Assembly: GCA_002469865.1 (NCBI GenBank)
Contig: DKOD01000135.1
Span: forward strand, 1-5,211
Origin: Alphaproteobacteria bacterium UBA7371
Lineage (GTDB): Bacteria > Pseudomonadota > Alphaproteobacteria > UBA8317
Length of the DNA: 5,211 nucleotides
Direction of reading: 5' to 3'
Both the position numbers and the translations under genes were made by a program. Under the pieces are notes generated by a model that was given only the letters and a program-made list of their open reading frames with translations, ran no database searches and was not told where the DNA came from. Positions 1 to 5,211 of the stretch are shown here, in pieces. Position 1 is the stretch's first letter; every line of letters begins with the position of its first letter.

Positions 1-23
1 CTAACCACCTGAGCTACTCCGCC
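1..23 (-). tRNA. tRNA gene, 5' part only (probably elongator tRNA-Met)
   Basis: Read on the - strand from position 23, the sequence begins GGCGGAG (7-base acceptor strand), then TA, GCTC (5' strand of the D stem) and a D loop AGGTGGTTAG with the expected A14, GG pair and A21. It leaves the window at the edge, so the anticodon is not visible. The GGCGG-G-TAGCTCAG-TGGTTAG opening resembles alphaproteobacterial elongator tRNA-Met. That identity is inference, and another tRNA with a similar 5' half is possible. The gene is divergent from the bacteriochlorophyll operon. Confidence 0.8.
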
Positions 24-35
24 GCTGAGCGCTCG

Positions 36-65
36 GACATAACGCACTGCCATATAATGGGTCAA
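36..65 (-). promoter_or_regulatory. Candidate sigma-70 promoter of the tRNA gene
   Basis: On the - strand a TTGACC box (65-60) is followed after 18 bp by TATGTC (41-36). These are close to the -35 consensus and a weaker match to the -10 consensus. Transcription would start around position 29, a few bases before the tRNA 5' end at 23, which suits a stable-RNA gene. The assignment rests only on box similarity and position. Confidence 0.4.
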
Positions 66-107
66 TAACCATTGCCTAAAGTCGGGTTGTGAATATCACC
101 AATTATG

Positions 108-137
108 TTGCGCAGTTCACTACTGTCAGGTTAGATT
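108..137 (+). promoter_or_regulatory. Candidate promoter of the bchG operon
   Basis: TTGCGC (108-113) and TAGATT (132-137, four of six consensus bases) are separated by 18 bp and would place a transcription start near 143-146. The -10 box lies inside the upstream PpsR-type palindrome (124-141), the usual geometry for repression of photosynthesis promoters by blocking RNA polymerase. The boxes are individually weak. The promoter call leans on the operator position and on this being the only non-coding stretch before the operon. Confidence 0.35.
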
Positions 138-141
138 GACA
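124..141 (+). promoter_or_regulatory. PpsR/CrtJ operator, upstream palindrome
   Basis: TGTCAGGTTAGATTGACA matches the PpsR/CrtJ consensus TGT-N12-ACA and extends it to five perfectly paired outer bases (TGTCA...TGACA). In purple bacteria this repressor binds such palindromes upstream of bch, crt and puc genes and lowers their expression under oxygen. The site covers the proposed -10 box of bchG and overlaps a potential TTG start at 136. It is paired with a second TGT-N12-ACA site 4 bp downstream, which supports real function because the repressor binds cooperatively to paired sites. Confidence 0.8.
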
Positions 142-144
142 GTT

Positions 145-1059
145 ATGTATCATGCATCAAACAGTTCTACGGCTGTGGCCGTTCGAAAGATTCCCGATGC
201 GCGGGCCACCCTGGTGCTTCTCAAGCCAATCACCTGGTTCCCCCCGCTTTGGGCATTTTTGTGCGGCCTTGTATCATCTGGCGCCGGCATCTTTGACCAA
301 CCAGTTCAAGTCGCCATTGGCTTTCTGCTCGTGGGCCCCATGGTTTGCGGCATGAGCCAGGCCGCCAATGATTGGTGCGACCGACATGTCGACCAGATCA
401 ATGAGCCCTACCGACCTATCCCAAGTGGACGTGTGCCTGGCCGTTGGGGCCTGTGGATTGCACTAGGCATGTCGGTTTGCGCCCTGACTTTATCATTCCT
501 TGCAGGACCTTGGGTTTTTCTCCCCACCATCATCGCGGTCCTCAGCGCTTGGGCGTATTCTGCTGAACCCCTGCGGCTCAAACGTTCTGGCATTTGGGGT
601 CCTGGTCTTGTGGGCTTGTCCTATGAAACCTTGCCCTGGCTCACAGGTGTTGCGCTCATGACCTCGGCGGCCCCGTCGGCCAATCATATCGCGATAGCCA
701 TTCTTTATGGCCTGGGCGCCTTTGGCATCATGACCTTGAATGATTTTAAGGCGCTCAAAGGAGACATCATCACTGGTGTTCGCTCTTTGCCTGTTATGCT
801 TGGCCCCAAAAGGGCTGCATCCATTGCTTGCTTGGTAATTCTTGGTGCCCAACTAGCTGTGGTGGCGGTTCTTATTGCCCTGGAAGCCCTCATCCATGGG
901 GGTATTATTATTATTCTTCTGTTACCCCAAATCTGGGCCATGTCCGTGCTTCTCAAAGCGCCTAAGGAAAAGGCACCTTGGTTCAATGGCACAGGTGTCC
1001 TTTTGTACATCACCGGCATGATGGTCGCTGCCCACGCACTTAGGGGGCTGATGCTTTGA
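145..1059 (+). CDS. bchG: Bacteriochlorophyll a synthase (UbiA-family prenyltransferase)
   Basis: Integral membrane enzyme that esterifies bacteriochlorophyllide a with geranylgeranyl (or phytyl) diphosphate, the step that gives the pigment its lipid tail. From the ATG at 145 it has 304 residues, about the length of Rhodobacter BchG. The family opening LLKPITWFPP (residues 25-34) is followed by the first Asp-rich motif NDWCDRHVD (75-83), then YSAEPLRLKR (138-147) and the second Asp-rich motif NDFKALKGD (199-207). The aspartates bind Mg-diphosphate. The rest consists of hydrophobic segments fitting the UbiA multi-helix fold. Start choice is uncertain. A TTG at 136 has a weak AGG five bases upstream but lies inside the PpsR operator. 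The ATG at 145 has no clear Shine-Dalgarno and may be nearly leaderless. A GTG at 175 also keeps all conserved parts. It is the first operon gene, and its stop overlaps the next start. Confidence 0.95.
   Translation: MYHASNSSTAVAVRKIPDARATLVLLKPITWFPPLWAFLCGLVSSGAGIFDQPVQVAIGFLLVGPMVCGMSQAANDWCDRHVDQINEPYRPIPSGRVPGRWGLWIALGMSVCALTLSFLAGPWVFLPTIIAVLSAWAYSAEPLRLKRSGIWGPGLVGLSYETLPWLTGVALMTSAAPSANHIAIAILYGLGAFGIMTLNDFKALKGDIITGVRSLPVMLGPKRAASIACLVILGAQLAVVAVLIALEALIHGGIIIILLLPQIWAMSVLLKAPKEKAPWFNGTGVLLYITGMMVAAHALRGLML
146..163 (+). promoter_or_regulatory. PpsR/CrtJ operator, downstream palindrome
   Basis: TGTATCATGCATCAAACA is a second TGT-N12-ACA motif, in which seven of nine base pairs are symmetric, with a perfect ATGCAT at its centre. 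It lies 4 bp after the first site, with centres 22 bp apart (about two helical turns), so two repressor dimers would sit on the same face of the DNA. It overlaps the beginning of the bchG reading frame if translation starts at the ATG at 145. It is weaker than the upstream site because it lacks the CA/TG extension. Confidence 0.6.
1042..1047 (+). promoter_or_regulatory. Ribosome binding site for the PucC-family gene, deciding a TTG start
   Basis: AGGGGG lies eight bases before the TTG at 1056, inside the last codons of bchG. This good Shine-Dalgarno supports the non-ATG start that overlaps the bchG stop codon (TTGA, 1056-1059). Confidence 0.6.
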
Positions 1060-2354
1060 ACCTTACCTGGATCCAGATTGTAAGACTCGGCCTCGTGCAA
1101 ATGTGCTTAGGCTCTGTGGTTGTGTTATGCACCTCAACCTTAAACAGGTTGATGGTTGTCGAATATGCCTTACCCGCCATGCTACCTGGTTTTTTGGTGG
1201 CTTTTCATTATGGGGTCCAGATCAGTAGGCCCCATTGGGGCATAGCGTCGGATCTACGGGGCCGCAGAAGCTTCTGGATTATCCTTGGCATGGTCATGTT
1301 GGCCAGTGGTGGTTTCCTGGCATCCTTCGCCGTCACCTTGATAGATGGTTATTTTGCCATGGCCATGGTGATCTCCATTCTTGCCTATGGCCTCATTGGC
1401 ATGGGGGTGGCGTCATCCGGTACATCTTTGTTGGCATTATTGGCCACCGCAACTGCGCCACACAGGCGTGCGGCTGCCGCCACCACCACCTGGCTAATGA
1501 TGATCTTTGGCATCGCCATGACGGCAGGCATTCTTGGTCAATTCCTTGACCCCTATGAGCCGTCAAAACTTTTGATACTCACGGCGCTTCTGGGGGCAAT
1601 CACCTTATCCATGACGAGCCTAGCTATTGCCGGCATCGAAAAGAAGGTCATGTTCCGACGTGAGGAGACTGGCACCAACATGCGCGAGGCTCTCACCGAA
1701 ATCTGGTCGGAACCTGAGGTCCGGTTTTTTACGCTTTTTGTGTTCCTCTCCATGGTTGCATATTTTATGCAGGAACTCATTCTGGAACCCTATGCAGGCC
1801 TGGTGTTCGCAAAAAGCCTTGGCGAATCCACGACCCTTTCGGGCATCCAAAATGGCGGGACATTTCTTGGTATGGTCACCGTCGGAATTGCAGCCAGCGC
1901 GCTAAAATGGGGAAGCCTTAAACAATGGACATTTTTGGGCTGCTTGGGCTCTGCCCTGTCATTATTCATGCTGGCGGGACTTGGACAACATTCAAGCATG
2001 GCATCATTCCTAACCATCACGGTAGGAGCGCTTGGTTATTTTAATGGTGTTTTTGCCGTAGGGGCAATTGGCTCCATGATGAGCCTTGCGGGAAGTGGCC
2101 GCGCACGACGCGAAGGCGGTCGTATGGGTCTTTGGGGTGCTGCACAAGCCATTGCTGCTGGTTTTGGCGGGTTGGCAGGGGCAGGCCTGACAGACATTTT
2201 CCGGTCCTTTATGCCAGACCACCATGCCTTCGGGACCGTCTTTTTGATTGAGGCGATGTTGTTCGTGGTGGCGGCCATCATGGCCTTGAAGATCATTCAA
2301 ATCGCAAAAAACAATAATCCGACTTTACCCATGGGAGAATATGATGGCGCATGA
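1056..2354 (+). CDS. bch2: PucC/BCD-family major facilitator (ORF428/Bch2 type)
   Basis: A 432-residue polytopic membrane protein of the PucC branch of the major facilitator superfamily, with about 12 hydrophobic segments. Family signatures are LNRLMVVEYALPA (29-41), the R-x-HWGIASDLRGRRSFWI region (58-75, an MFS motif-A loop), the MQELILEPYAGLVF segment (238-251) that is typical of PucC/LhaA proteins, and GLWGAAQAIAAGFGG (358-372). Relatives include LhaA and PucC, which aid light-harvesting complex assembly. The paralogue between bchG and bchP (ORF427/428 in Rhodobacter, sometimes labelled bacteriochlorophyll synthase 44.5 kDa chain) has no firmly established reaction. Its position suggests a role in presenting or moving pigment between BchG and BchP or to apoproteins, which is inference. 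It starts at TTG in overlap with the bchG stop and ends 14 bp inside bchP, so coupled translation is likely. Confidence 0.9.
   Translation: MNLTWIQIVRLGLVQMCLGSVVVLCTSTLNRLMVVEYALPAMLPGFLVAFHYGVQISRPHWGIASDLRGRRSFWIILGMVMLASGGFLASFAVTLIDGYFAMAMVISILAYGLIGMGVASSGTSLLALLATATAPHRRAAAATTTWLMMIFGIAMTAGILGQFLDPYEPSKLLILTALLGAITLSMTSLAIAGIEKKVMFRREETGTNMREALTEIWSEPEVRFFTLFVFLSMVAYFMQELILEPYAGLVFAKSLGESTTLSGIQNGGTFLGMVTVGIAASALKWGSLKQWTFLGCLGSALSLFMLAGLGQHSSMASFLTITVGALGYFNGVFAVGAIGSMMSLAGSGRARREGGRMGLWGAAQAIAAGFGGLAGAGLTDIFRSFMPDHHAFGTVFLIEAMLFVVAAIMALKIIQIAKNNNPTLPMGEYDGA
2333..2338 (+). promoter_or_regulatory. Ribosome binding site for bchP
   Basis: GGGAGA lies just upstream of two consecutive ATG codons (2341 and 2344). 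From the GGAG core, spacing to the second ATG (six bases) is nearer the optimum than to the first (three bases), so the protein may start one residue later than annotated. Confidence 0.5.
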
Positions 2355-3534
2355 TGTTGTTGTTGTTGGAGGTGGGCCAAGCGGTGCCACGGCTGCCTGT
2401 GAGCTTGCAAAAAAAGGTTTTCGGGTTGCCCTGATTGATCGTTTGGGGCGGACCAAACCATGTGGTGGCGCCATCCCACCCAGATTGATTAAAGATTTTG
2501 ACATCCCAGAAGAACAATTGGTTGCCAAAATCACCACCGCAAGAATGGTCTCACCCACTGGCCGTAAGGTCGACATCCCCATCGAAAATGGCTTTGTGGG
2601 CATGGTGGATCGCAAGGATTTTGATCCTTTCTTGCGCCAACGTGCGGTGGAAGCCGGCGCATTGCTTGTGGAAGGCACCTTCCGCAAAATCACACGGGAT
2701 GCGGACGGAAACCCTAGGGTCATTTACCGGAGCAATCATGACGGGCAGGATCATGAATTGTCATGCCAGTTCATTATTGGTGCCGATGGCGCGCGCTCAC
2801 AAGTTGCACGTCAAGAAGTGGCCGAAAAAGACGAAACCCCTTACGTGATGGCCTATCATGAGATCATCAAAAGCCCCCTTGCGCATGATCAGGCCGATTA
2901 TGACCCCAAAAGATGCGATGTGATCTATGACGGTCGTATCAGCCCTGATTTTTATGGCTGGGTCTTCCCCCATGGCAATTCCTGCAGCGTGGGGATGGGA
3001 ACGGGCATTGAAAAATTTGACCTCAAAGGTGCCACCTCAAGCCTACGAAAAACCCATGGTCTGCAAGATTGTGAGACATTAAGACGAGAAGGGGCACCAA
3101 TCCCACTCAAACCACTTCGGCGATGGGATAATGGCCGTGACGTGCTTTTGGCAGGCGACGCCGCCGGCGTGGTGGCCCCATCATCAGGTGAAGGCATCTA
3201 TTACGCCATGATGGCCGGCCAAGTGGCCGCTGATGTTGTCGCCCAGGCCCTTATTAGCAAAGATGCGTCATTGCTCAGAAAAGCGCGGAAGGTTTTTTTG
3301 AAAGAACATGGGCAAGTATTCAAGGTTCTGGGGGCCATGCAAAATGCCTATTATCGCAATGACAATAGGCGGGAAAGGTTTGTGTCGCTCTGCCATGATA
3401 TTGACGTGCAGCGTCTTACGTTTGAGGCATATATGAACAAGAAGCTTGTCGGGGCAAAACCCCTGGCTCACCTCAAAATTGGCTTGAAAAACCTTGCCCA
3501 CCTTCTTGGGTTGGTGTCCCCGCAATCAACATGA
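2341..3534 (+). CDS. bchP: Geranylgeranyl (bacterio)chlorophyll reductase
   Basis: Flavin-dependent reductase that, in the known family, hydrogenates three double bonds of the geranylgeranyl tail to give phytyl, using NADPH. At 397 residues it is a typical BchP/ChlP length. The N-terminal Rossmann motif VVVVGGGPSG (6-15) ends in an acidic residue at the second strand (D33) for the FAD ribose. The PCGGAIPP segment (40-47), GADGARS (147-153) and the second FAD motif GDAAGVVAPSSGEGIYYA (272-289) are hallmarks of the geranylgeranyl reductase family. No transmembrane helix is evident, so it probably acts at the membrane surface. The gene overlaps the PucC-family gene by 14 bp (11 if the second ATG is used) and shares ATGA with idi. 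Some species have BchP variants that leave the tail unreduced. Whether this enzyme goes fully to phytyl cannot be read from the sequence. Confidence 0.95.
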   Translation: MMAHDVVVVGGGPSGATAACELAKKGFRVALIDRLGRTKPCGGAIPPRLIKDFDIPEEQLVAKITTARMVSPTGRKVDIPIENGFVGMVDRKDFDPFLRQRAVEAGALLVEGTFRKITRDADGNPRVIYRSNHDGQDHELSCQFIIGADGARSQVARQEVAEKDETPYVMAYHEIIKSPLAHDQADYDPKRCDVIYDGRISPDFYGWVFPHGNSCSVGMGTGIEKFDLKGATSSLRKTHGLQDCETLRREGAPIPLKPLRRWDNGRDVLLAGDAAGVVAPSSGEGIYYAMMAGQVAADVVAQALISKDASLLRKARKVFLKEHGQVFKVLGAMQNAYYRNDNRRERFVSLCHDIDVQRLTFEAYMNKKLVGAKPLAHLKIGLKNLAHLLGLVSPQST

Positions 3535-4055
3535 CCATCCTTATCCCCGCATGGGTCAATGACCGATTGCAGCCCGTGGAAAAACTCTCGGTTCATCAAA
3601 AAGGGCTTCGCCACTTGGCCGTGAGCGTCTTTGTCATGCATGGCGATGATATCCTTATGCAAAGACGGGCCTTAACAAAATACCACACACCAGGGCTTTG
3701 GACGAACACATGTTGCACCCATCCCTGTTGGGATGAAGACCCTCGAGACTGCGCCATAAGAAGGCTTGACGAGGAATTGGGCCTTCATGGCATGCAGCCA
3801 AGCTGGCGCCAACGAACGGAATATCGCGCGGATGTCGGCAACGGCCTCATTGAACATGAATTGGTGGATATTTTTGTGGTGGAGCTTGCTGCAAAACCGA
3901 AATTTCGTTGCAACATCGAAGAAGTCATGGAGACTTGTTGGATGAGTTTAAGAAATTTGCGTGACGATGTTGCGCATCGTCCTGATGCATACACACCATG
4001 GCTCAAAATCTACCTAGAAGATCATGCAGCAGAGATCTTTGGGGATAAGCCTTAA
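3531..4055 (+). CDS. idi: Isopentenyl-diphosphate delta-isomerase, type 1
   Basis: Cytosolic metal-dependent enzyme of the Nudix-like fold that interconverts IPP and DMAPP, which feed the C20 precursor of the bacteriochlorophyll tail and carotenoids. It has 174 residues, similar to Rhodobacter ORF176/177. By comparison with E. coli Idi, the catalytic cysteine is C62 in TNTCCTHP (58-65), with metal ligands H22, H28, H64, E108 and E110, the last two in IEHELVDIF. The Nudix-like helix is AIRRLDEELGL (75-85). The spacing between H22 and H28 is one residue shorter than in E. coli. Its ATG overlaps the bchP stop (ATGA, 3531-3534). No Shine-Dalgarno is apparent before it, so translation probably depends on ribosomes finishing bchP. 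It is the last gene of the operon. Confidence 0.95.
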   Translation: MTILIPAWVNDRLQPVEKLSVHQKGLRHLAVSVFVMHGDDILMQRRALTKYHTPGLWTNTCCTHPCWDEDPRDCAIRRLDEELGLHGMQPSWRQRTEYRADVGNGLIEHELVDIFVVELAAKPKFRCNIEEVMETCWMSLRNLRDDVAHRPDAYTPWLKIYLEDHAAEIFGDKP

Positions 4056-4092
4056 CGCGATTACAGCAACGTGATTTCAGCAAGCTTTTTGA
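4056..4092. other. Gap between convergent idi and dxs
   Basis: These 37 bases separate the idi stop from the dxs stop. They contain a run TTTTT (4086-4090) and the start of a ten-base palindrome TTTGATCAAA (4088-4097) that runs into the dxs stop codon, but no GC-rich stem followed by a U tract on either strand. No convincing intrinsic terminator is visible. Termination may lie inside the neighbouring 3' end or be factor-dependent. Confidence 0.5.
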
Positions 4093-5211
4093 TCAAAGTC
4101 CGGCAAGTGCCTCACGCACAATGTCATCTGATGTCATTCCGGCTTGTTCATACATGGCCAAGGGGCTTGCCTGATCAATGAACAAATCTGGGAGCGTGAT
4201 GCTGCGCACCTGACAACGCCATCCCAACAAACCCTTTTCTGCTAAGTAATGAAGAACCATCGCACCAAAACCGCCACGTGCCCCCTGCTCAACCAGCACC
4301 AAGGATTTGTGGTGGCGAACAAGCTGCTTGATCAGGGCTGTATCAAGTGGTTTGGCAAAACGCGCATCTGCGAGGGTTACCCCGTAACCACGAGCCTCCA
4401 ATTGGCTGGCAGCCATGCGGCATTCTTCAAGGTGCGCACCAAAGGAGAGAAGTGCCACATCACCACCTTCTTGCAGAATCCGCCCCTTACCCAATTCCAA
4501 TACCTGACCACGTTCGGGCAGCATGGCACCAACACCCTCACCGCGAGGATATCGGAAAGAGATAGGCCCCCCATCATAAGCAACAGCCGTGCGCACCATA
4601 TGCATGAGTTCCGCCTCATCTGCCGCCGCCATCACAACCATATTGGGCAGCGCACTGAGGTAACCAACATCAAAACTGCCAGCATGGGTTGCGCCATCGG
4701 CGCCCACCAGCCCCGCCCGATCAATCGCAAAACGAACGGGCAAATTTTGCAACGCCACATCATGCACAATTTGGTCATAGGCCCTTTGCAAAAAGGTTGA
4801 ATAAATCGCGCAAAATGGCTTCATACCGGCTGCGGCAAGCCCTGCTGCAAAGGTAACCCCATGTTGTTCCGCTATGCCAACATCAAACACCCTTGATGGA
4901 TGGGCCTTGGCAAGGATGTCGACGCCTGTTCCTGAGGGCATGGCCGCAGTAATGGCCACCACACGCTCATCGATGCTGGCTTCTTGGCTCAATGCCTTGC
5001 CAAAGACCGATGTGTAGCTTGGGGCATTAGCGGCCTTTTTCTTGCCCTTTCCGGTATTCTTATCAAAACTTCCAACCCCATGACCACGGTCTGCCGCCTC
5101 TTCTGCTGGCGCATAACCTTTTCCTTTGATGGTCCGAACATGGATAAGCACTGGTCCGTCAGCCAATGTTTTGGCCTGTCTTAGGGCAGGCAACAATGTG
5201 GGCAGGTCATG
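4093..5211 (-). CDS. dxs: 1-deoxy-D-xylulose-5-phosphate synthase, C-terminal part (5' end outside window)
   Basis: Thiamine-diphosphate enzyme joining pyruvate and glyceraldehyde 3-phosphate in the first step of the MEP isoprenoid pathway. The frame is open to the window edge and begins HDLPTLLPALR, conserved inside Dxs, so the TTG at 5196 is not a start. The visible 372 residues are the C-terminal 60% or so of a family usually about 630-640 long. They show GPVLIHVRTIKGKGYAPAE (19-37), the pyrimidine-domain motif FDVGIAEQHGVTFAAG (109-124, with the catalytic glutamate at 115, equivalent to E. coli E370), DRAGLVGADGATHAG (164-178), FRYPRGEG (219-226) and EQGARGGFGAMVLHYLA (308-324) in the C-terminal domain. 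The EQGA variant of the last motif recalls photosynthesis-linked Dxs of Rhodobacter, from memory. The gene is convergent to the bch operon, and its promoter is not visible. Confidence 0.95.
   Translation of the reverse strand, partial: HDLPTLLPALRQAKTLADGPVLIHVRTIKGKGYAPAEEAADRGHGVGSFDKNTGKGKKKAANAPSYTSVFGKALSQEASIDERVVAITAAMPSGTGVDILAKAHPSRVFDVGIAEQHGVTFAAGLAAAGMKPFCAIYSTFLQRAYDQIVHDVALQNLPVRFAIDRAGLVGADGATHAGSFDVGYLSALPNMVVMAAADEAELMHMVRTAVAYDGGPISFRYPRGEGVGAMLPERGQVLELGKGRILQEGGDVALLSFGAHLEECRMAASQLEARGYGVTLADARFAKPLDTALIKQLVRHHKSLVLVEQGARGGFGAMVLHYLAEKGLLGWRCQVRSITLPDLFIDQASPLAMYEQAGMTSDDIVREALAGL

Noticed and set aside
89..99. Inverted repeat GTGA-ATA-TCAC upstream of bchG, considered as a CRP/FNR-type site
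   Set aside because: The arms are only four bases with a three-base gap, unlike the TGTGA-N6-TCACA or TTGAT-N4-ATCAA consensus.
705..1100. A 131-codon open frame on the - strand over the end of bchG and the start of the PucC-family gene
   Set aside because: It is antisense to two conserved genes and has no recognisable domain, so it is probably a chance frame.
2325..2723. A 132-codon open frame on the - strand over the 5' end of bchP
   Set aside because: It is antisense to the FAD-binding domain of BchP and its residues match no known family.
4088..4097. Palindrome TTTGATCAAA in the idi-dxs gap, considered as a terminator or regulator site
   Set aside because: It leaves no loop for a stable hairpin, is AT-rich, and lies at the 3' ends of both genes where an operator would have no promoter to control.
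4120..4138. Imperfect palindrome near the 3' end of dxs, considered as a terminator
   Set aside because: The AT-rich stem has a mismatch, no U tract follows, and it codes for the conserved Dxs C-terminus.
4249..4800. A 183-codon open frame on the + strand opposite dxs
   Set aside because: It lies entirely antisense to strongly conserved Dxs domain sequence, has no recognisable motif and no ribosome binding site of note. It is a shadow of the real gene.
1..5211. CRISPR arrays, insertion sequences or transposase genes
   Set aside because: No repeated spacer structure, terminal inverted repeats or transposase-like reading frames were seen. The window is almost fully occupied by conserved biosynthetic genes.

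Overview
The window carries part of the photosynthesis gene cluster of a purple phototrophic alphaproteobacterium. The main content is a tight four-gene operon on the + strand: bacteriochlorophyll synthase (bchG), a PucC-family membrane protein (ORF428/Bch2 type), geranylgeranyl reductase (bchP) and type 1 isopentenyl-diphosphate isomerase (idi). This order matches the bchG-orf427/428-bchP-orf176/177 block known from Rhodobacter, and a bacteriochlorophyll-type rather than cyanobacterial cluster is clear from the gene set. Base composition looks moderate by eye (not computed), so a classic high-GC Rhodobacter is not obviously the source. Genus cannot be fixed from the sequence.

Layout: positions 1-23 hold the 5' part of a tRNA gene on the - strand, probably elongator tRNA-Met, running out of the window. 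Positions 24-144 are a divergent control region with a plausible tRNA promoter and a probable bchG promoter. Two tandem TGT-N12-ACA palindromes (124-141 and 146-163) sit over the bchG promoter and start; they are the classic binding motif of the aerobic/redox repressor PpsR (CrtJ). The four operon genes (145-4055) all overlap their neighbours, which suggests one transcript with translational coupling. After a 37-bp gap with no convincing terminator, dxs (1-deoxy-D-xylulose-5-phosphate synthase) runs convergently on the - strand (4093 to beyond the end), with its N-terminal part outside the window.

The enzymes form one logical supply line. Dxs makes the first committed intermediate of the MEP isoprenoid pathway. 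Idi balances IPP and DMAPP, from which geranylgeranyl diphosphate is built elsewhere. BchG esterifies bacteriochlorophyllide with the C20 alcohol, and BchP reduces the geranylgeranyl tail to phytyl. The PucC-family protein probably helps handle or deliver the pigment at the membrane. Nothing in the window looks like a wholly new system. The most interesting signals are the tandem PpsR operators, which overlap the putative start codon of bchG, the extreme compaction of the operon, and the tRNA at the cluster edge.
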